DNA of 64,000 nt from Sunxiuqinia rutila (GTDB lineage Bacteria > Bacteroidota > Bacteroidia > Bacteroidales > Prolixibacteraceae): the NCBI RefSeq assembly GCF_050589705.1, contig NZ_JBNGOT010000002.1, positions 124,001 through 188,000 on the forward strand, given 5' to 3'. Position numbers and translations under genes: made by a program. The stretch's first letter is position 1; each line of letters starts with the position of its first letter. Below are positions 27,212 through 35,788 of the stretch, piece after piece. Under the pieces are notes generated by a model. That model had not been told where the DNA came from. It searched no databases and was given only the letters and a program-made list of their open reading frames with translations.

Positions 27212-27240
27212 TGCCCGAAAATGCATCGAATCTTCGGGCA
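27212..27240 (-). terminator. possible terminator of the acyl-CoA carboxylase operon
   Basis: Perfect 8-bp stem (arms 27212-27219 and 27233-27240) 18 bp beyond the carboxyltransferase stop. The T tract on the minus strand is poor. Confidence 0.5.
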
Positions 27241-27257
27241 ACACTGTATTTGTTGTT

Positions 27258-28793
27258 TTATAATGGAATATTTCCGTGTTTGCGTGGTAAATTGGATTTG
27301 CGTTTGTTGCGCGTCATATCCAAGGCGTTGATGATTTTGATCCGCGTGTCTTCCGGATAAATAATTTCATCAATATAGCCCAGCGAGGCAGCTCGGTAAG
27401 GATTGGCAAAGGCATCGCGATATTCTTCAACAGCCTTGGCTTTTTCTTCCTCGTTGGTCAGGTTCCGGTTCAGTATATTAATGGCTCCTTCAGGTCCCAT
27501 AACAGCAATCTCGGCAGTTGGGTAGGCGTAGTTGATATCGCCGCCAATGTGCTTGCTCGACATCACATCATATGCACCGCCATAGGCTTTACGCGTGATG
27601 AGCGTAATTTTAGGAACTGTTGCTTCTGCAAAGGCATAGAGTAATTTGGCGCCGTGTTTGATAATTCCACCAAACTCCTGCTGTGTTCCGGGCAGGAATC
27701 CGGGTACATCCACCAAGGTAACTAAGGGAATGTTGAAGGCATCGCAGAAGCGCACAAAACGTGCTGCCTTAGCCGATGAGTTGATGTCGAGCACTCCGGC
27801 CAGAACCGATGGCTGGTTGGCGACAATTCCCACAGACCTTCCGTCAAAACGGGCAAAGCCAATAATGATATTGGAGGCATAATTGGGCTGAACTTCTAAA
27901 AAGTGCTCATCATCCACAATTTTATAAATGATGTCCTTCATGTCGTAAGGTTTGTTCGGATCAGCCGGAACAACATCATGCAAGGCTTCTATTTTTCGGT
28001 CGATGGGGTCAGTTGTGGTTTGAACCGGCGGATCTTCCATATTGTTGGAAGGGATGAAACTTACCAGTTCACGCACCATCATGATGGTTTGCTCTTCGTT
28101 TTCTCCGGTAAAGTGGGCTACGCCACTTTTGGAACTGTGGGTAACGGCTCCTCCCAAATCTTCTTTGGTAACATTTTCATGCGTCACGGTTTTGATGACA
28201 TCCGGACCGGTAACAAACATGTGGCTCGTTTCATTAACCATGAAAATAAAGTCGGTAAGGGCAGGAGAGTAAACGGCTCCTCCGGCACAGGGCCCCAGAA
28301 TGGTGCTGATTTGTGGAATGACCCCGGATGAGAGTACATTGTTGTAAAAAATGTCGGCATAGCCGGCCAAACTTTGCACACCTTCCTGGATACGGGCACC
28401 TCCGGAATCATTAAGTCCGATAAGCGGCGCTCCGTTTTCGATGGCCATTTTCTGAATTTTGACAATCTTATCGGCGTTGGAACGGCTCATAGTTCCGCCA
28501 AAAACGGTAAAATCCTGAGCAAAAACATACACCAAACGATCATGAATTTTTCCATAACCAGTGACAACGCCATCGCCGCGAAATTTCTTTTTATCAATGC
28601 CAAAGTCGGTGGCGCGGTGTAGCACAAACTTGTCAATTTCATTGAATGTGCCGGGATCCAGCAATTCTTCTACACGTTCGCGGGCCGTTTTTTTTCCAGC
28701 TGCGTGTTGCTTCTCAACACGTTCCTGGCCACCGCCACTTTCTGCTTCTTTATTGAGTTGTTCAAAATGTTCAAACTTGCTTTTTAAATCCAT
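27258..28793 (-). CDS. acyl-CoA carboxylase carboxyltransferase subunit (propionyl-CoA carboxylase beta type)
   Basis: 511 residues, full length for PccB/MmdA proteins of the crotonase superfamily. It moves the carboxyl group between biotin and an acyl-CoA, most likely propionyl-CoA to methylmalonyl-CoA. Visible blocks: ERVEELLDPGTFNEID, GGTMSRSNADKIVKIQ, NDSGGARIQEGVQSLAGYA, GPCAGGAVYSPALTDFI, VDVPGFLPGTQQEFGGII and AVMGPEGAINIL. Last gene of a three-gene operon after a biotin carboxylase and a biotin carrier, with 11-bp gaps. A paralogue at 59254 belongs to the sodium-pumping decarboxylase, so the two systems probably run in opposite directions. Confidence 0.92.
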   Translation of the reverse strand: MDLKSKFEHFEQLNKEAESGGGQERVEKQHAAGKKTARERVEELLDPGTFNEIDKFVLHRATDFGIDKKKFRGDGVVTGYGKIHDRLVYVFAQDFTVFGGTMSRSNADKIVKIQKMAIENGAPLIGLNDSGGARIQEGVQSLAGYADIFYNNVLSSGVIPQISTILGPCAGGAVYSPALTDFIFMVNETSHMFVTGPDVIKTVTHENVTKEDLGGAVTHSSKSGVAHFTGENEEQTIMMVRELVSFIPSNNMEDPPVQTTTDPIDRKIEALHDVVPADPNKPYDMKDIIYKIVDDEHFLEVQPNYASNIIIGFARFDGRSVGIVANQPSVLAGVLDINSSAKAARFVRFCDAFNIPLVTLVDVPGFLPGTQQEFGGIIKHGAKLLYAFAEATVPKITLITRKAYGGAYDVMSSKHIGGDINYAYPTAEIAVMGPEGAINILNRNLTNEEEKAKAVEEYRDAFANPYRAASLGYIDEIIYPEDTRIKIINALDMTRNKRKSNLPRKHGNIPL

Positions 28794-28804
28794 AGTTTAT
28801 TCCA

Positions 28805-29314
28805 TTAATCAATTTCAATTAATACCTGGTTGGACTCAACCGTGTCGCCATCGGCAACATTAACGGCTTTAACCATCCCATCAACCGCTACTTTGTATTC
28901 ACTTTCCATTTTCATGGCCGAAATGATTACGGCTGTTTGTCCCTGGCTTACTGCTTCGCCTTCTTTTACAAGCACTTTTACAATTTTTCCCGGCATAGGA
29001 GCCGAAATTTGCTTTTCGCTTTGGCTGAGTGTGCCCGCTCCGCGATTTCGGATGTAACGAGCCTCAGCATCGATTATCTCCAGGTCGTAGGTGTTGTAAA
29101 GGGTGTGAGCAGTGTATGACTTGGGTTTTTGAGACGGAACCAGGGAAATATTATGGGAACGGTTATTCTCAATAATTGAAAAAGTTCCTTCGTCATTATG
29201 CATCAAATCAACGTTATAAACCTTATCATCGACCATGATCTCGATTAGGTTCTCGTTTTGATTCAGGATTTTAACAGATGCAATGCGATCACCTAATTTG
29301 ATTTCAATAGGCAT
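28805..29314 (-). CDS. biotin carboxyl carrier protein of acyl-CoA carboxylase
   Basis: 169 residues. The C-terminal biotinyl domain (about 100-169) has the biotinylation motif AMKMES with Lys135, flanked by ISAPMPGKIVKVLVKEGEAV and DGDTVESNQVLIEID. The N-terminal 95 residues form the PccA-type BT-like adaptor (beta strands such as IEIMVDDKVYNVDL) that docks biotin carboxylase to carboxyltransferase. Middle gene of the operon, 11 bp from each neighbour. Separate from the second biotin carrier at 58422. Confidence 0.92.
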   Translation of the reverse strand: MPIEIKLGDRIASVKILNQNENLIEIMVDDKVYNVDLMHNDEGTFSIIENNRSHNISLVPSQKPKSYTAHTLYNTYDLEIIDAEARYIRNRGAGTLSQSEKQISAPMPGKIVKVLVKEGEAVSQGQTAVIISAMKMESEYKVAVDGMVKAVNVADGDTVESNQVLIEID

Positions 29315-29325
29315 AATAGTCTGTT

Positions 29326-30840
29326 TTATAAACGATCAAAATTCTTTTGGTAAGTATATTTTTTCCAACGGTTTTTGGCCGGATTGAGTTCCTTGCTTGG
29401 AATCACTTTGTTTTTCCGGTTGATGAAGTCGAAGTAGGCTGCAATGATAACCATGTCCTGCGATTCATCTTCGTTGGAATCGTCGGCCAGTAATGTACTT
29501 CGGTTCTTCTCGATGAAGTTGGTGTCATAGTTTCCGGAGATAAAATCTTCGGATTCCATGATTCTTTCAAGGAATTTCAGCGATGTTCGGATTCCTGTGA
29601 TTTTGTACTCATAGAGGGCTCTTCGCATACGTTGAATGGCTTCTCCACGGGTTTCAGCCCAAACAATCAGCTTGGAAATCATCGGGTCATAATGAATCGG
29701 GATTTCATAGCCCTCATAGACGTAGCCATCGGTTCGTACCCCCAGTCCCAAAGGTTGGGTAATGGAATGCACGCGGCCGGGACTTGGCATGAAGTTATTG
29801 TCTGAATCTTCGGCATAAATCCGACATTCAATGGCATGTCCCTTTTGTCTTAATTCGTCTTGCGCAAGGTTTAACGGTTGTCCTTCGGCTACCTGTATTT
29901 GTTTTTTGACCAGGTCAACTCCGGTAACACGCTCGGTAATGGGATGTTCCACCTGCAGGCGGGTATTCATCTCCAGAAAGTAATAGTTGAGCTTGTTGTC
30001 CACCAGAAATTCAATGGTTCCGGCTCCAACGTAATTGACTGCCTTGGCTGCATCAACGGCATGTTTTCCCATTTGCTCGCGCAACTCTTCGGTCATTAAA
30101 ACAGAAGGGGTTTCTTCCACCATTTTCTGGTGTCTGCGCTGAATGGAGCACTCCCGTTCAAATAAATGAATGGCATTGCCGTGCTGGTCGCCCAGAATTT
30201 GAAACTCAATGTGGTGTGGAGAGGTAACGTATTTTTCAATGTATACGGCATCATCGCCAAAGGAAGCCAAGGCTTCGGAGCGGGCTGAGCGAACACCGGA
30301 AAGGATGTCGGCTTCTTTTTCAACCAGGCGCATGCCTTTACCACCTCCTCCGGCAGAAGCTTTAATCATTACGGGCAAGCCAATGGTTTTGATGGTTTCA
30401 ATGGCTTCCTCTTCCGACTGAATAGCTTCAGTTGTTCCCGGAACAACGGGAACCCCGGCGGCAATCATGGCTTTTCGGGCTTCAATTTTATCACCCATTT
30501 TTTCGATAACTTCCGGAGTTGGCCCAATGAAAATGATATCATTTTCATTACAGAGCTGGGCAAACTTGGCGTTTTCAGATAAAAAGCCGTAACCAGGGTG
30601 AATGGCATCGGCTTTTGATTGTAAAGCAACCTCTATTATTTTATCAGATTTTAAATAACTGTCTTTTGATGGGGCCGGACCGATGTGGTAGGCTTCGTCA
30701 GCATAACGCACATGCATCGAAGTCCGGTCGGCATCAGAAAAAACAGCAACAGTTGCTATGCCCATTTCACGACAGGTGCGCATGATTCGGACAGCAATTT
30801 CACCCCGGTTGGCAACCAGGATCTTGTTGATTTTCCTCAT
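29326..30840 (-). CDS. accC: biotin carboxylase subunit
   Basis: ATP-dependent carboxylation of biotin with bicarbonate. 504 residues. N-terminal NKILVANRGEIAVRIMRTCRE, HPGYGFLSENAKFAQ, the ATP-grasp glycine loop KASAGGGGKGMR, ECSIQRRHQKMVEE and EMNTRLQVEHPITERVTG are diagnostic. It is about 55 residues longer than E. coli AccC; the C-terminal extra stretch (DSNEDESQD onward) is typical of acyl-CoA carboxylase alpha chains that have lost their fused biotin domain. First gene of the operon with the separate carrier and carboxyltransferase, so it likely serves propionyl-CoA (or general acyl-CoA) carboxylase rather than fatty-acid synthesis. Confidence 0.93.
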   Translation of the reverse strand: MRKINKILVANRGEIAVRIMRTCREMGIATVAVFSDADRTSMHVRYADEAYHIGPAPSKDSYLKSDKIIEVALQSKADAIHPGYGFLSENAKFAQLCNENDIIFIGPTPEVIEKMGDKIEARKAMIAAGVPVVPGTTEAIQSEEEAIETIKTIGLPVMIKASAGGGGKGMRLVEKEADILSGVRSARSEALASFGDDAVYIEKYVTSPHHIEFQILGDQHGNAIHLFERECSIQRRHQKMVEETPSVLMTEELREQMGKHAVDAAKAVNYVGAGTIEFLVDNKLNYYFLEMNTRLQVEHPITERVTGVDLVKKQIQVAEGQPLNLAQDELRQKGHAIECRIYAEDSDNNFMPSPGRVHSITQPLGLGVRTDGYVYEGYEIPIHYDPMISKLIVWAETRGEAIQRMRRALYEYKITGIRTSLKFLERIMESEDFISGNYDTNFIEKNRSTLLADDSNEDESQDMVIIAAYFDFINRKNKVIPSKELNPAKNRWKKYTYQKNFDRL

Positions 30841-31489
30841 AATTAACTTTTAATACTTCAAATAATTTGTATTATTAAATAGTCTCTTTCCAGTTTCTAA
30901 GTCTAACTTAAAAACCATATTCGCCTTAAAAAGTTTCTTCATTCGGTCATTAATTCGCCTATTTCTGCAAAAAAGTTCGTGTCTGAAAATCAACTTTCAG
31001 GCTGTTTTTAGAGCGATTTACTCGTCGTCTGATCAATAGTTATGTTATGAATTGAGTTGGTTGTTATGTGCTTGTTGTTTGAAGAATTTAAAGACATAAA
31101 CGCATGAAAGAGTCCTGCTAACAGTGCCTTTACATGGTGACAGCCTTGTTTTGCAGTCTGATTTATCAGTCAGTGCTCTTTCAAAGGCTAACACCATTCG
31201 TTTTTTCATCGTATTGATTAAAGTCCTTTTAAAATAAACAGTTATGATAATTAATAAAAACAGATCTGGTTATGCAAAATTGCTTTCAGGGAAGGAACCA
31301 AAGCAGGGGAGAATTTTTATTGGAGACACTCGTCAAACAAGCCACCCAATGTGAAGAACAGTACGAAATTTGCCCGTGCCTGAGCTCAAAAACGTTTAAT
31401 ACTTTGGAGATCTGAAGGTGCAAAACAGCGGAATGTAGTGATACTGAAATTTAATTGCAGGTTTTCTTTATAAAACCAAAGCATCGGCT
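30841..31489. other. long intergenic region between divergent operons
   Basis: The largest gap in the window, A+T-rich. It must hold the accC promoter (minus), but no exact -7 match is visible near the start. An inverted repeat (arms 31105-31112 and 31176-31183) encloses a smaller palindromic CTGATTTATCAG; this could be an attenuator or small RNA, unproven. A 36-codon ORF from 31244 has no support. Confidence 0.4.
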
Positions 31490-31497
31490 TATTTTTG
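31490..31497 (+). promoter_or_regulatory. -7 element upstream of the second MATE gene
   Basis: Exact TATTTTTG, 77 bp ahead of the start codon. No convincing -33 element at the expected distance. Confidence 0.4.
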
Positions 31498-31573
31498 CGC
31501 GCTTTGGCATGTTTTAAGGCTTGAACCTTTGGCTTGTCAAACGGTTTAAGTCAGTTTAAATTGAATTGTATCC

Positions 31574-32908
31574 GTGAAATTTTCTGATTACATCCCCTTG
31601 TACCGAAGAAGCCTGCATTTGGCTTTTCCGGTTATTTTGTCTCAGGTTGGCCAGGTAACCGTGAGTTTAGTTGATAATATGATGGTTGGCCATGTGGGCA
31701 CCGTTGAATTGGCTGCTGCGGCATTTTCCATCAATATTTTTCATATTGGTATGCTGCTGGGAATCGGAATTACCTTGGGCTTGACACCTCTGGTAGGCCA
31801 TGTGTATAGCCAGAAAAAAGAGCAAGAGGTGGGCGAATACTTGAAAAATGGCTTGGTGGTTCATGGGGTAACAACGCTGGTGATAACTTTAGTGATGGCA
31901 ATTTTAAGCTTATTCCTTGACCGCATGGGACAACCCGCCGAGGTGGTGGCACAGGCACGGCCTTATTACCTGTTGTTGGTGGCATCCTTGTTCCCGATGC
32001 TAATTTTCTACACATTCAAGCAGTTTTTGGAGGGCGTGGGAAACACCAAGATCGCGATGTACATTACCCTCACATCAAATTTGGTCAACATCGTTTTAAA
32101 TTATTTGCTGATCTATGGGAAATTCGGATTTCCGGAGTGGGGGTTGAATGGTGCCGGTATTGCAACGCTCATTTCGCGCATTTTGATGCCTTTGATGTTG
32201 ATTCCTTTTATTTTGAAAAACAAGCAATACAAACAGGAATTTCGGATTGCCTACCATGCCCGGATAAAACTGAAGATGTTGAAACAGGTGTTTGCTGTTG
32301 GTTTCCCAATTGGATTGCAAATCATTGTAGAAGTCAGTACTTTCAGTTTTGGAGCCATTATGATGGGCTGGATTAGTAAGGAAGCGTTGGCTGCTCACCA
32401 GGTTGCTATCGGGCTGGCCTCGTTCTCCTACATGATTAGCTTGGGGCTTGGGGCCGGAACAACCATCTTGGTTAGTCATAACAGGGGAGCGAATAACCGT
32501 TTGCGCCTGCGTCAGAGTATTTATGCTTCTTTTCATCTGGTCATCCTGTTTATGGCATCCATGGGGGTTGTCTTTGTGTTGTTACGCTATCAGCTTCCAT
32601 TTTTATTTACCGAAGATGCTGCCGTGCTTGTCATTGCTGCAAACCTATTGATTGTTGCCGCCCTTTTTCAGGTATTTGATGGGATTCAGGTAATTTTATT
32701 GGCATCCTTGCGGGGATTGTCTGATGTAAAGCACCCCATGTTTATGGCCTTTATCAGTTACATGGGCTTTGGCTTACCCATTAGTTACCTCTTTGGAATA
32801 GTGCTTGAATTTGGCGCAATGGGAGTGTGGATTGGCTTCTTAAGTGGTTTGGCTTTTGCCTCTTTGCTTTTCTCATTGCGACTAAAAAAGCACCTTCATC
32901 TCGACTAG
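31574..32908 (+). CDS. MATE family efflux transporter (second of two)
   Basis: 444 residues with about 12 hydrophobic segments; multidrug or metabolite antiporter of the inner membrane. The start LAFPVILSQVGQVTVSLVDN and MMVGHVGTVELAAAAFS parallel the first MATE (14408) almost block for block, so the two are paralogues. Start codon appears to be GTG at 31574; no ATG lies nearby in frame ahead of the conserved first helix. Stands alone; the gene converges on the GT39 gene. Substrate unknown. Confidence 0.92.
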   Translation: MKFSDYIPLYRRSLHLAFPVILSQVGQVTVSLVDNMMVGHVGTVELAAAAFSINIFHIGMLLGIGITLGLTPLVGHVYSQKKEQEVGEYLKNGLVVHGVTTLVITLVMAILSLFLDRMGQPAEVVAQARPYYLLLVASLFPMLIFYTFKQFLEGVGNTKIAMYITLTSNLVNIVLNYLLIYGKFGFPEWGLNGAGIATLISRILMPLMLIPFILKNKQYKQEFRIAYHARIKLKMLKQVFAVGFPIGLQIIVEVSTFSFGAIMMGWISKEALAAHQVAIGLASFSYMISLGLGAGTTILVSHNRGANNRLRLRQSIYASFHLVILFMASMGVVFVLLRYQLPFLFTEDAAVLVIAANLLIVAALFQVFDGIQVILLASLRGLSDVKHPMFMAFISYMGFGLPISYLFGIVLEFGAMGVWIGFLSGLAFASLLFSLRLKKHLHLD

Positions 32909-33006
32909 CATTCAACCTATTCTTTCCGCGAACCATTAGTGGCTCTTCATTTCGAAATAAGTTTTGCCGATAGCCGGTAATAAAGGTGCTTTGGGGACTG
33001 ACTCGC

Positions 33007-34575
33007 TTATTGTTTACGAGTCAGCAATACGGTAGTGGGGCGTTCCATAATGTCGCGCGATGAGAAGGCAACTTCAACATCATCGGGCAAGGCAACACCC
33101 TCTAATTTACGTTTAGTCGAAATAATCACCCCATCAGGGTACTCCTTAAAGAAACTGGCAAATTGTTCCGGTTCAAGATATTCAATTTCCTTCTGCAGAT
33201 AAAACGAAAAGGACGGGTTGAACTTCTCATAGTAACGTACTTCTTTGCCTTCCAGCAAATGAATGCTCTTAGCCACCGGATTTTCCTGGTCAATTCGAGG
33301 AAACACAATGGTAATGAAGCTTAGGGCTCCCAGCATGGTACTTAGTCCAACCACCTGCAATGACCGCTTGATTTGCTGTCTGGAGAATAAGAAATAGGCG
33401 AACAACATTCCTACGGGAATAGGAAAGAAATACAACGCCAGGTAATTCAAATGAGCCAGCGCCGGATCAAACTTAATTCCGATGTACAAGGCTGGAACCA
33501 GCAGCAGACTAAAAATGAGAAGTCCGAGCATGCTTCCCTTCAGGCGTACTTCATTCATTTTGAGCTGCGAGAGCCACAGACCAATCAGAATGGCGAAAAA
33601 GGGATAGGCCGGAACTGTATAGTTGGGCAATTTGGTACGCGAAATGGAAAAGAACACCACAATGGTGATGCCTGTCACCAAGCTCAATAATGTAAAATCG
33701 TCTTTTCGGTTGGCAAAAGCTTTTTTCAGGGTTTGAATGATGAATGCAGAAAAGGGAAACAAACCGATCAGTACAAAGAAAAGGGTGAGAATAAATAATC
33801 CGCCATGGCCTTCCATTTCGCTGGAAAAACGGCCCAGGTTGTGTTTCAGGAAAAAACCTTCGGACCAGAGTCCATTGGTTTTCAGGTGTACCAGAATGTA
33901 CCAGGGCAAGGCAATGAGCAAAACAATGGCAGCTCCCATGAACGGACGCAGCTGACTGATTTCGCTCCACTTAAACCGTTTGCTGAAAATCAGGAATAGC
34001 AGGAAAACCAATCCGGGCAAACCGATGGCTACCGGGCCTTTTGATAAGGTTCCGAGTCCTATTGAAATATACAACAACAGCAGGTAGGAAAGGCGTTTTT
34101 CCTTTACCGCGGCATAGAACGCATAAATACTGGCTGTGAAAAAGAAAATCAGGTAGGGATCGGGCACAGCCAGGTGAAACTGGATGGTGAGATGAATGGA
34201 CGACAGTAAAACAAAACTGCTCCATAAGGCTGCTTTTTCAGAATGAAACCGACGGACAAACAGAAAGGTGATCAGGATGGTAAGTGCTCCGAAAACGGCT
34301 GAGAAAAACCGCGCGGCAAAAGCATTTACCCCAAAGATGGAATAACTCAACATCATGAAGAAATAGTGCAATGGCGGCTTGTCGGTGCGCAGTTCCTGGT
34401 TAAATGTGGGAACAATCACATCAGATCGCTCAAACATTTCAGCCGCACAGGTGGCATTTTTGGCTTCATCCAAAATGTAAATGCTGCTCCCGCCAAGGTT
34501 TGAAAGGTAAAGTGCCAGAGCGATAAGGAAAACAAACCATGGATAATATCGGGAGTTACTTATTTGTTTGATCAT
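33007..34575 (-). CDS. GT39-family glycosyltransferase (ArnT/PMT-like)
   Basis: 522 residues. Integral membrane glycosyltransferase that moves a sugar from a polyprenyl-phosphate donor. About 11 hydrophobic segments fill residues 10-430, and the first periplasmic loop has the acidic motif ILDEAKNATCAAEMFER with DKPPLHYFFMMLSY after it, typical of the GT39/GT83 fold. The last 90 residues form a soluble periplasmic tail. Divergent from a polyprenyl-phosphate-type GT2 at 34699, which would make its donor, as in ArnC/ArnT pairs; substrate here (lipid A, glycoprotein or other) is unknown. Confidence 0.88.
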   Translation of the reverse strand: MIKQISNSRYYPWFVFLIALALYLSNLGGSSIYILDEAKNATCAAEMFERSDVIVPTFNQELRTDKPPLHYFFMMLSYSIFGVNAFAARFFSAVFGALTILITFLFVRRFHSEKAALWSSFVLLSSIHLTIQFHLAVPDPYLIFFFTASIYAFYAAVKEKRLSYLLLLYISIGLGTLSKGPVAIGLPGLVFLLFLIFSKRFKWSEISQLRPFMGAAIVLLIALPWYILVHLKTNGLWSEGFFLKHNLGRFSSEMEGHGGLFILTLFFVLIGLFPFSAFIIQTLKKAFANRKDDFTLLSLVTGITIVVFFSISRTKLPNYTVPAYPFFAILIGLWLSQLKMNEVRLKGSMLGLLIFSLLLVPALYIGIKFDPALAHLNYLALYFFPIPVGMLFAYFLFSRQQIKRSLQVVGLSTMLGALSFITIVFPRIDQENPVAKSIHLLEGKEVRYYEKFNPSFSFYLQKEIEYLEPEQFASFFKEYPDGVIISTKRKLEGVALPDDVEVAFSSRDIMERPTTVLLTRKQ

Positions 34576-34629
34576 GAGTGGATTTCTATTTTAATGAACA
34601 TTCTATTAGATAACTTTCAGGCTTTTTCT

Positions 34630-34637
34630 TAATTTCG
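34630..34637 (+). promoter_or_regulatory. -7 element for the GT2 gene
   Basis: TAATTTCG, 61 bp upstream of the ATG at 34699; the expected -33 site is not obvious. Confidence 0.35.
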
Positions 34638-34662
34638 TGGCGCTAAATAATAAAAATTTCGG

Positions 34663-34670
34663 CAAAGATA
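34663..34670 (-). promoter_or_regulatory. -7 element for the GT39 gene
   Basis: Exact TATCTTTG on the minus strand, about 88 bp upstream of the GT39 start at 34575. -33 site unclear. Confidence 0.35.
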
Positions 34671-34698
34671 TCCTATTATCGCCATAAACAGAAAATCT

Positions 34699-35643
34699 AT
34701 GAAGCAATTAAGTTTGGTTATTTGTGTGTACAACGAAGAGTTGAACATTAAACCACTTAGCGAACAAATAAAATCAGCCCTTAAAGATTTCGACTACGAA
34801 GCTATTTTTGTGGATGACGGATCAACCGACCGGACGCGCGAAGAAGTTCGGGCCATTAACGATGAGCATTTCTTGTTGTTGGAGTTGAAGAAAAATTATG
34901 GGCAAAGCTCAGCGCTTCAGGCGGGTATCGATGCGGCAACCGGCGAATACATTGCTTTGATTGATGGCGATTTGCAGAATGATCCGAATGATATTCCCAT
35001 GATGCTGAAAATGGCGGCTGAAGGGGAGTGGGACATGGTTGCCGGTGTGCGTGCCAACAGGAAAGATGGCGCTTTTTTGCGCAAACTTCCCAGCAAAGTG
35101 GCCAATTACCTTATTCGCGAAGCCACCGGAATCCGGATGAAAGATTTAGGATGTACTTTGAAGGTATTTACTCACGAAGCCATTAAAAGCATTCATATTT
35201 ATGGTGAATTGCACCGGTTTATTCCGGCCCTTTTGGCTTTGGAAGGATCGACCCGTTTAACGCAGGTTGACGTAAACCACCGGGCCCGCGAGTTCGGAAA
35301 ATCAAAATATAATTTAAGCCGGACCACACGTGTATTCAGTGACTTGGTTTTGATGGTATTCTTTAAAAAATACATGCAACGGCCCATGCACTTCTTTGGT
35401 GGAATTGGGATTGTTACCCTTGCCTTGGGATTCTTAATCAATTTTTATCTTCTGATTTTAAAGCTTTTTGGCTACGACATTTGGGGAAAACCAATCCTTA
35501 TTTTAGGAATGATTTTGTTAATGGGTGGTATTCAACTGATGACCATTGGCATTGTGGCTGAAATGTTGATGCGGACTTACTACGAAGGGCAGGGGAAAAA
35601 GCCTTATCGCGTGCGTCGTCTGGAAACCACCAGGAAGAATTAA
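34699..35643 (+). CDS. GT2-family polyprenyl-phosphate glycosyltransferase
   Basis: 314 residues. Catalytic GT-A domain in residues 1-230: LVICVYNEE, FVDDGSTDRT and IALIDGDLQNDPNDI (the D-x-D-type site). Two transmembrane helices follow at about 235-260 and 270-295, as in dolichyl/undecaprenyl-phosphate mannose or Ara4FN synthases (DPM1, ArnC). It probably loads a sugar onto undecaprenyl phosphate at the inner membrane for use by the divergently encoded GT39 enzyme. The specific sugar is not readable. Confidence 0.9.
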   Translation: MKQLSLVICVYNEELNIKPLSEQIKSALKDFDYEAIFVDDGSTDRTREEVRAINDEHFLLLELKKNYGQSSALQAGIDAATGEYIALIDGDLQNDPNDIPMMLKMAAEGEWDMVAGVRANRKDGAFLRKLPSKVANYLIREATGIRMKDLGCTLKVFTHEAIKSIHIYGELHRFIPALLALEGSTRLTQVDVNHRAREFGKSKYNLSRTTRVFSDLVLMVFFKKYMQRPMHFFGGIGIVTLALGFLINFYLLILKLFGYDIWGKPILILGMILLMGGIQLMTIGIVAEMLMRTYYEGQGKKPYRVRRLETTRKN

Positions 35644-35680
35644 GCCTTCAGTTTTATCATAGATTTAATAAGGCTTTTGC
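35642..35680 (+). terminator. possible terminator of the GT2 gene
   Basis: 7-bp stem (35642-35648 with 35670-35676), overlapping the stop codon, 21-nt loop, followed by TTTT. Weak. Confidence 0.4.
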
Positions 35681-35788
35681 TAAGAATGAAGTAGCCTAAA
35701 AACGTATGCTTTTAGTTTCCATGGAAAGTAGGGTCTGCCATTGGTTTGCCTGAATTCTAATGGGCTGTCAGTAGAAGAGAGTTTGAAT

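Noticed and set aside
27212..27240. Promoter or operator site before E1
   Set aside because: It is a simple palindrome past the carboxylase operon, more consistent with a terminator.
31244..31354. 36-codon ORF in the long gap before the second MATE gene
   Set aside because: No promoter or ribosome-binding site, no homology I recognise, and too short to stand alone.
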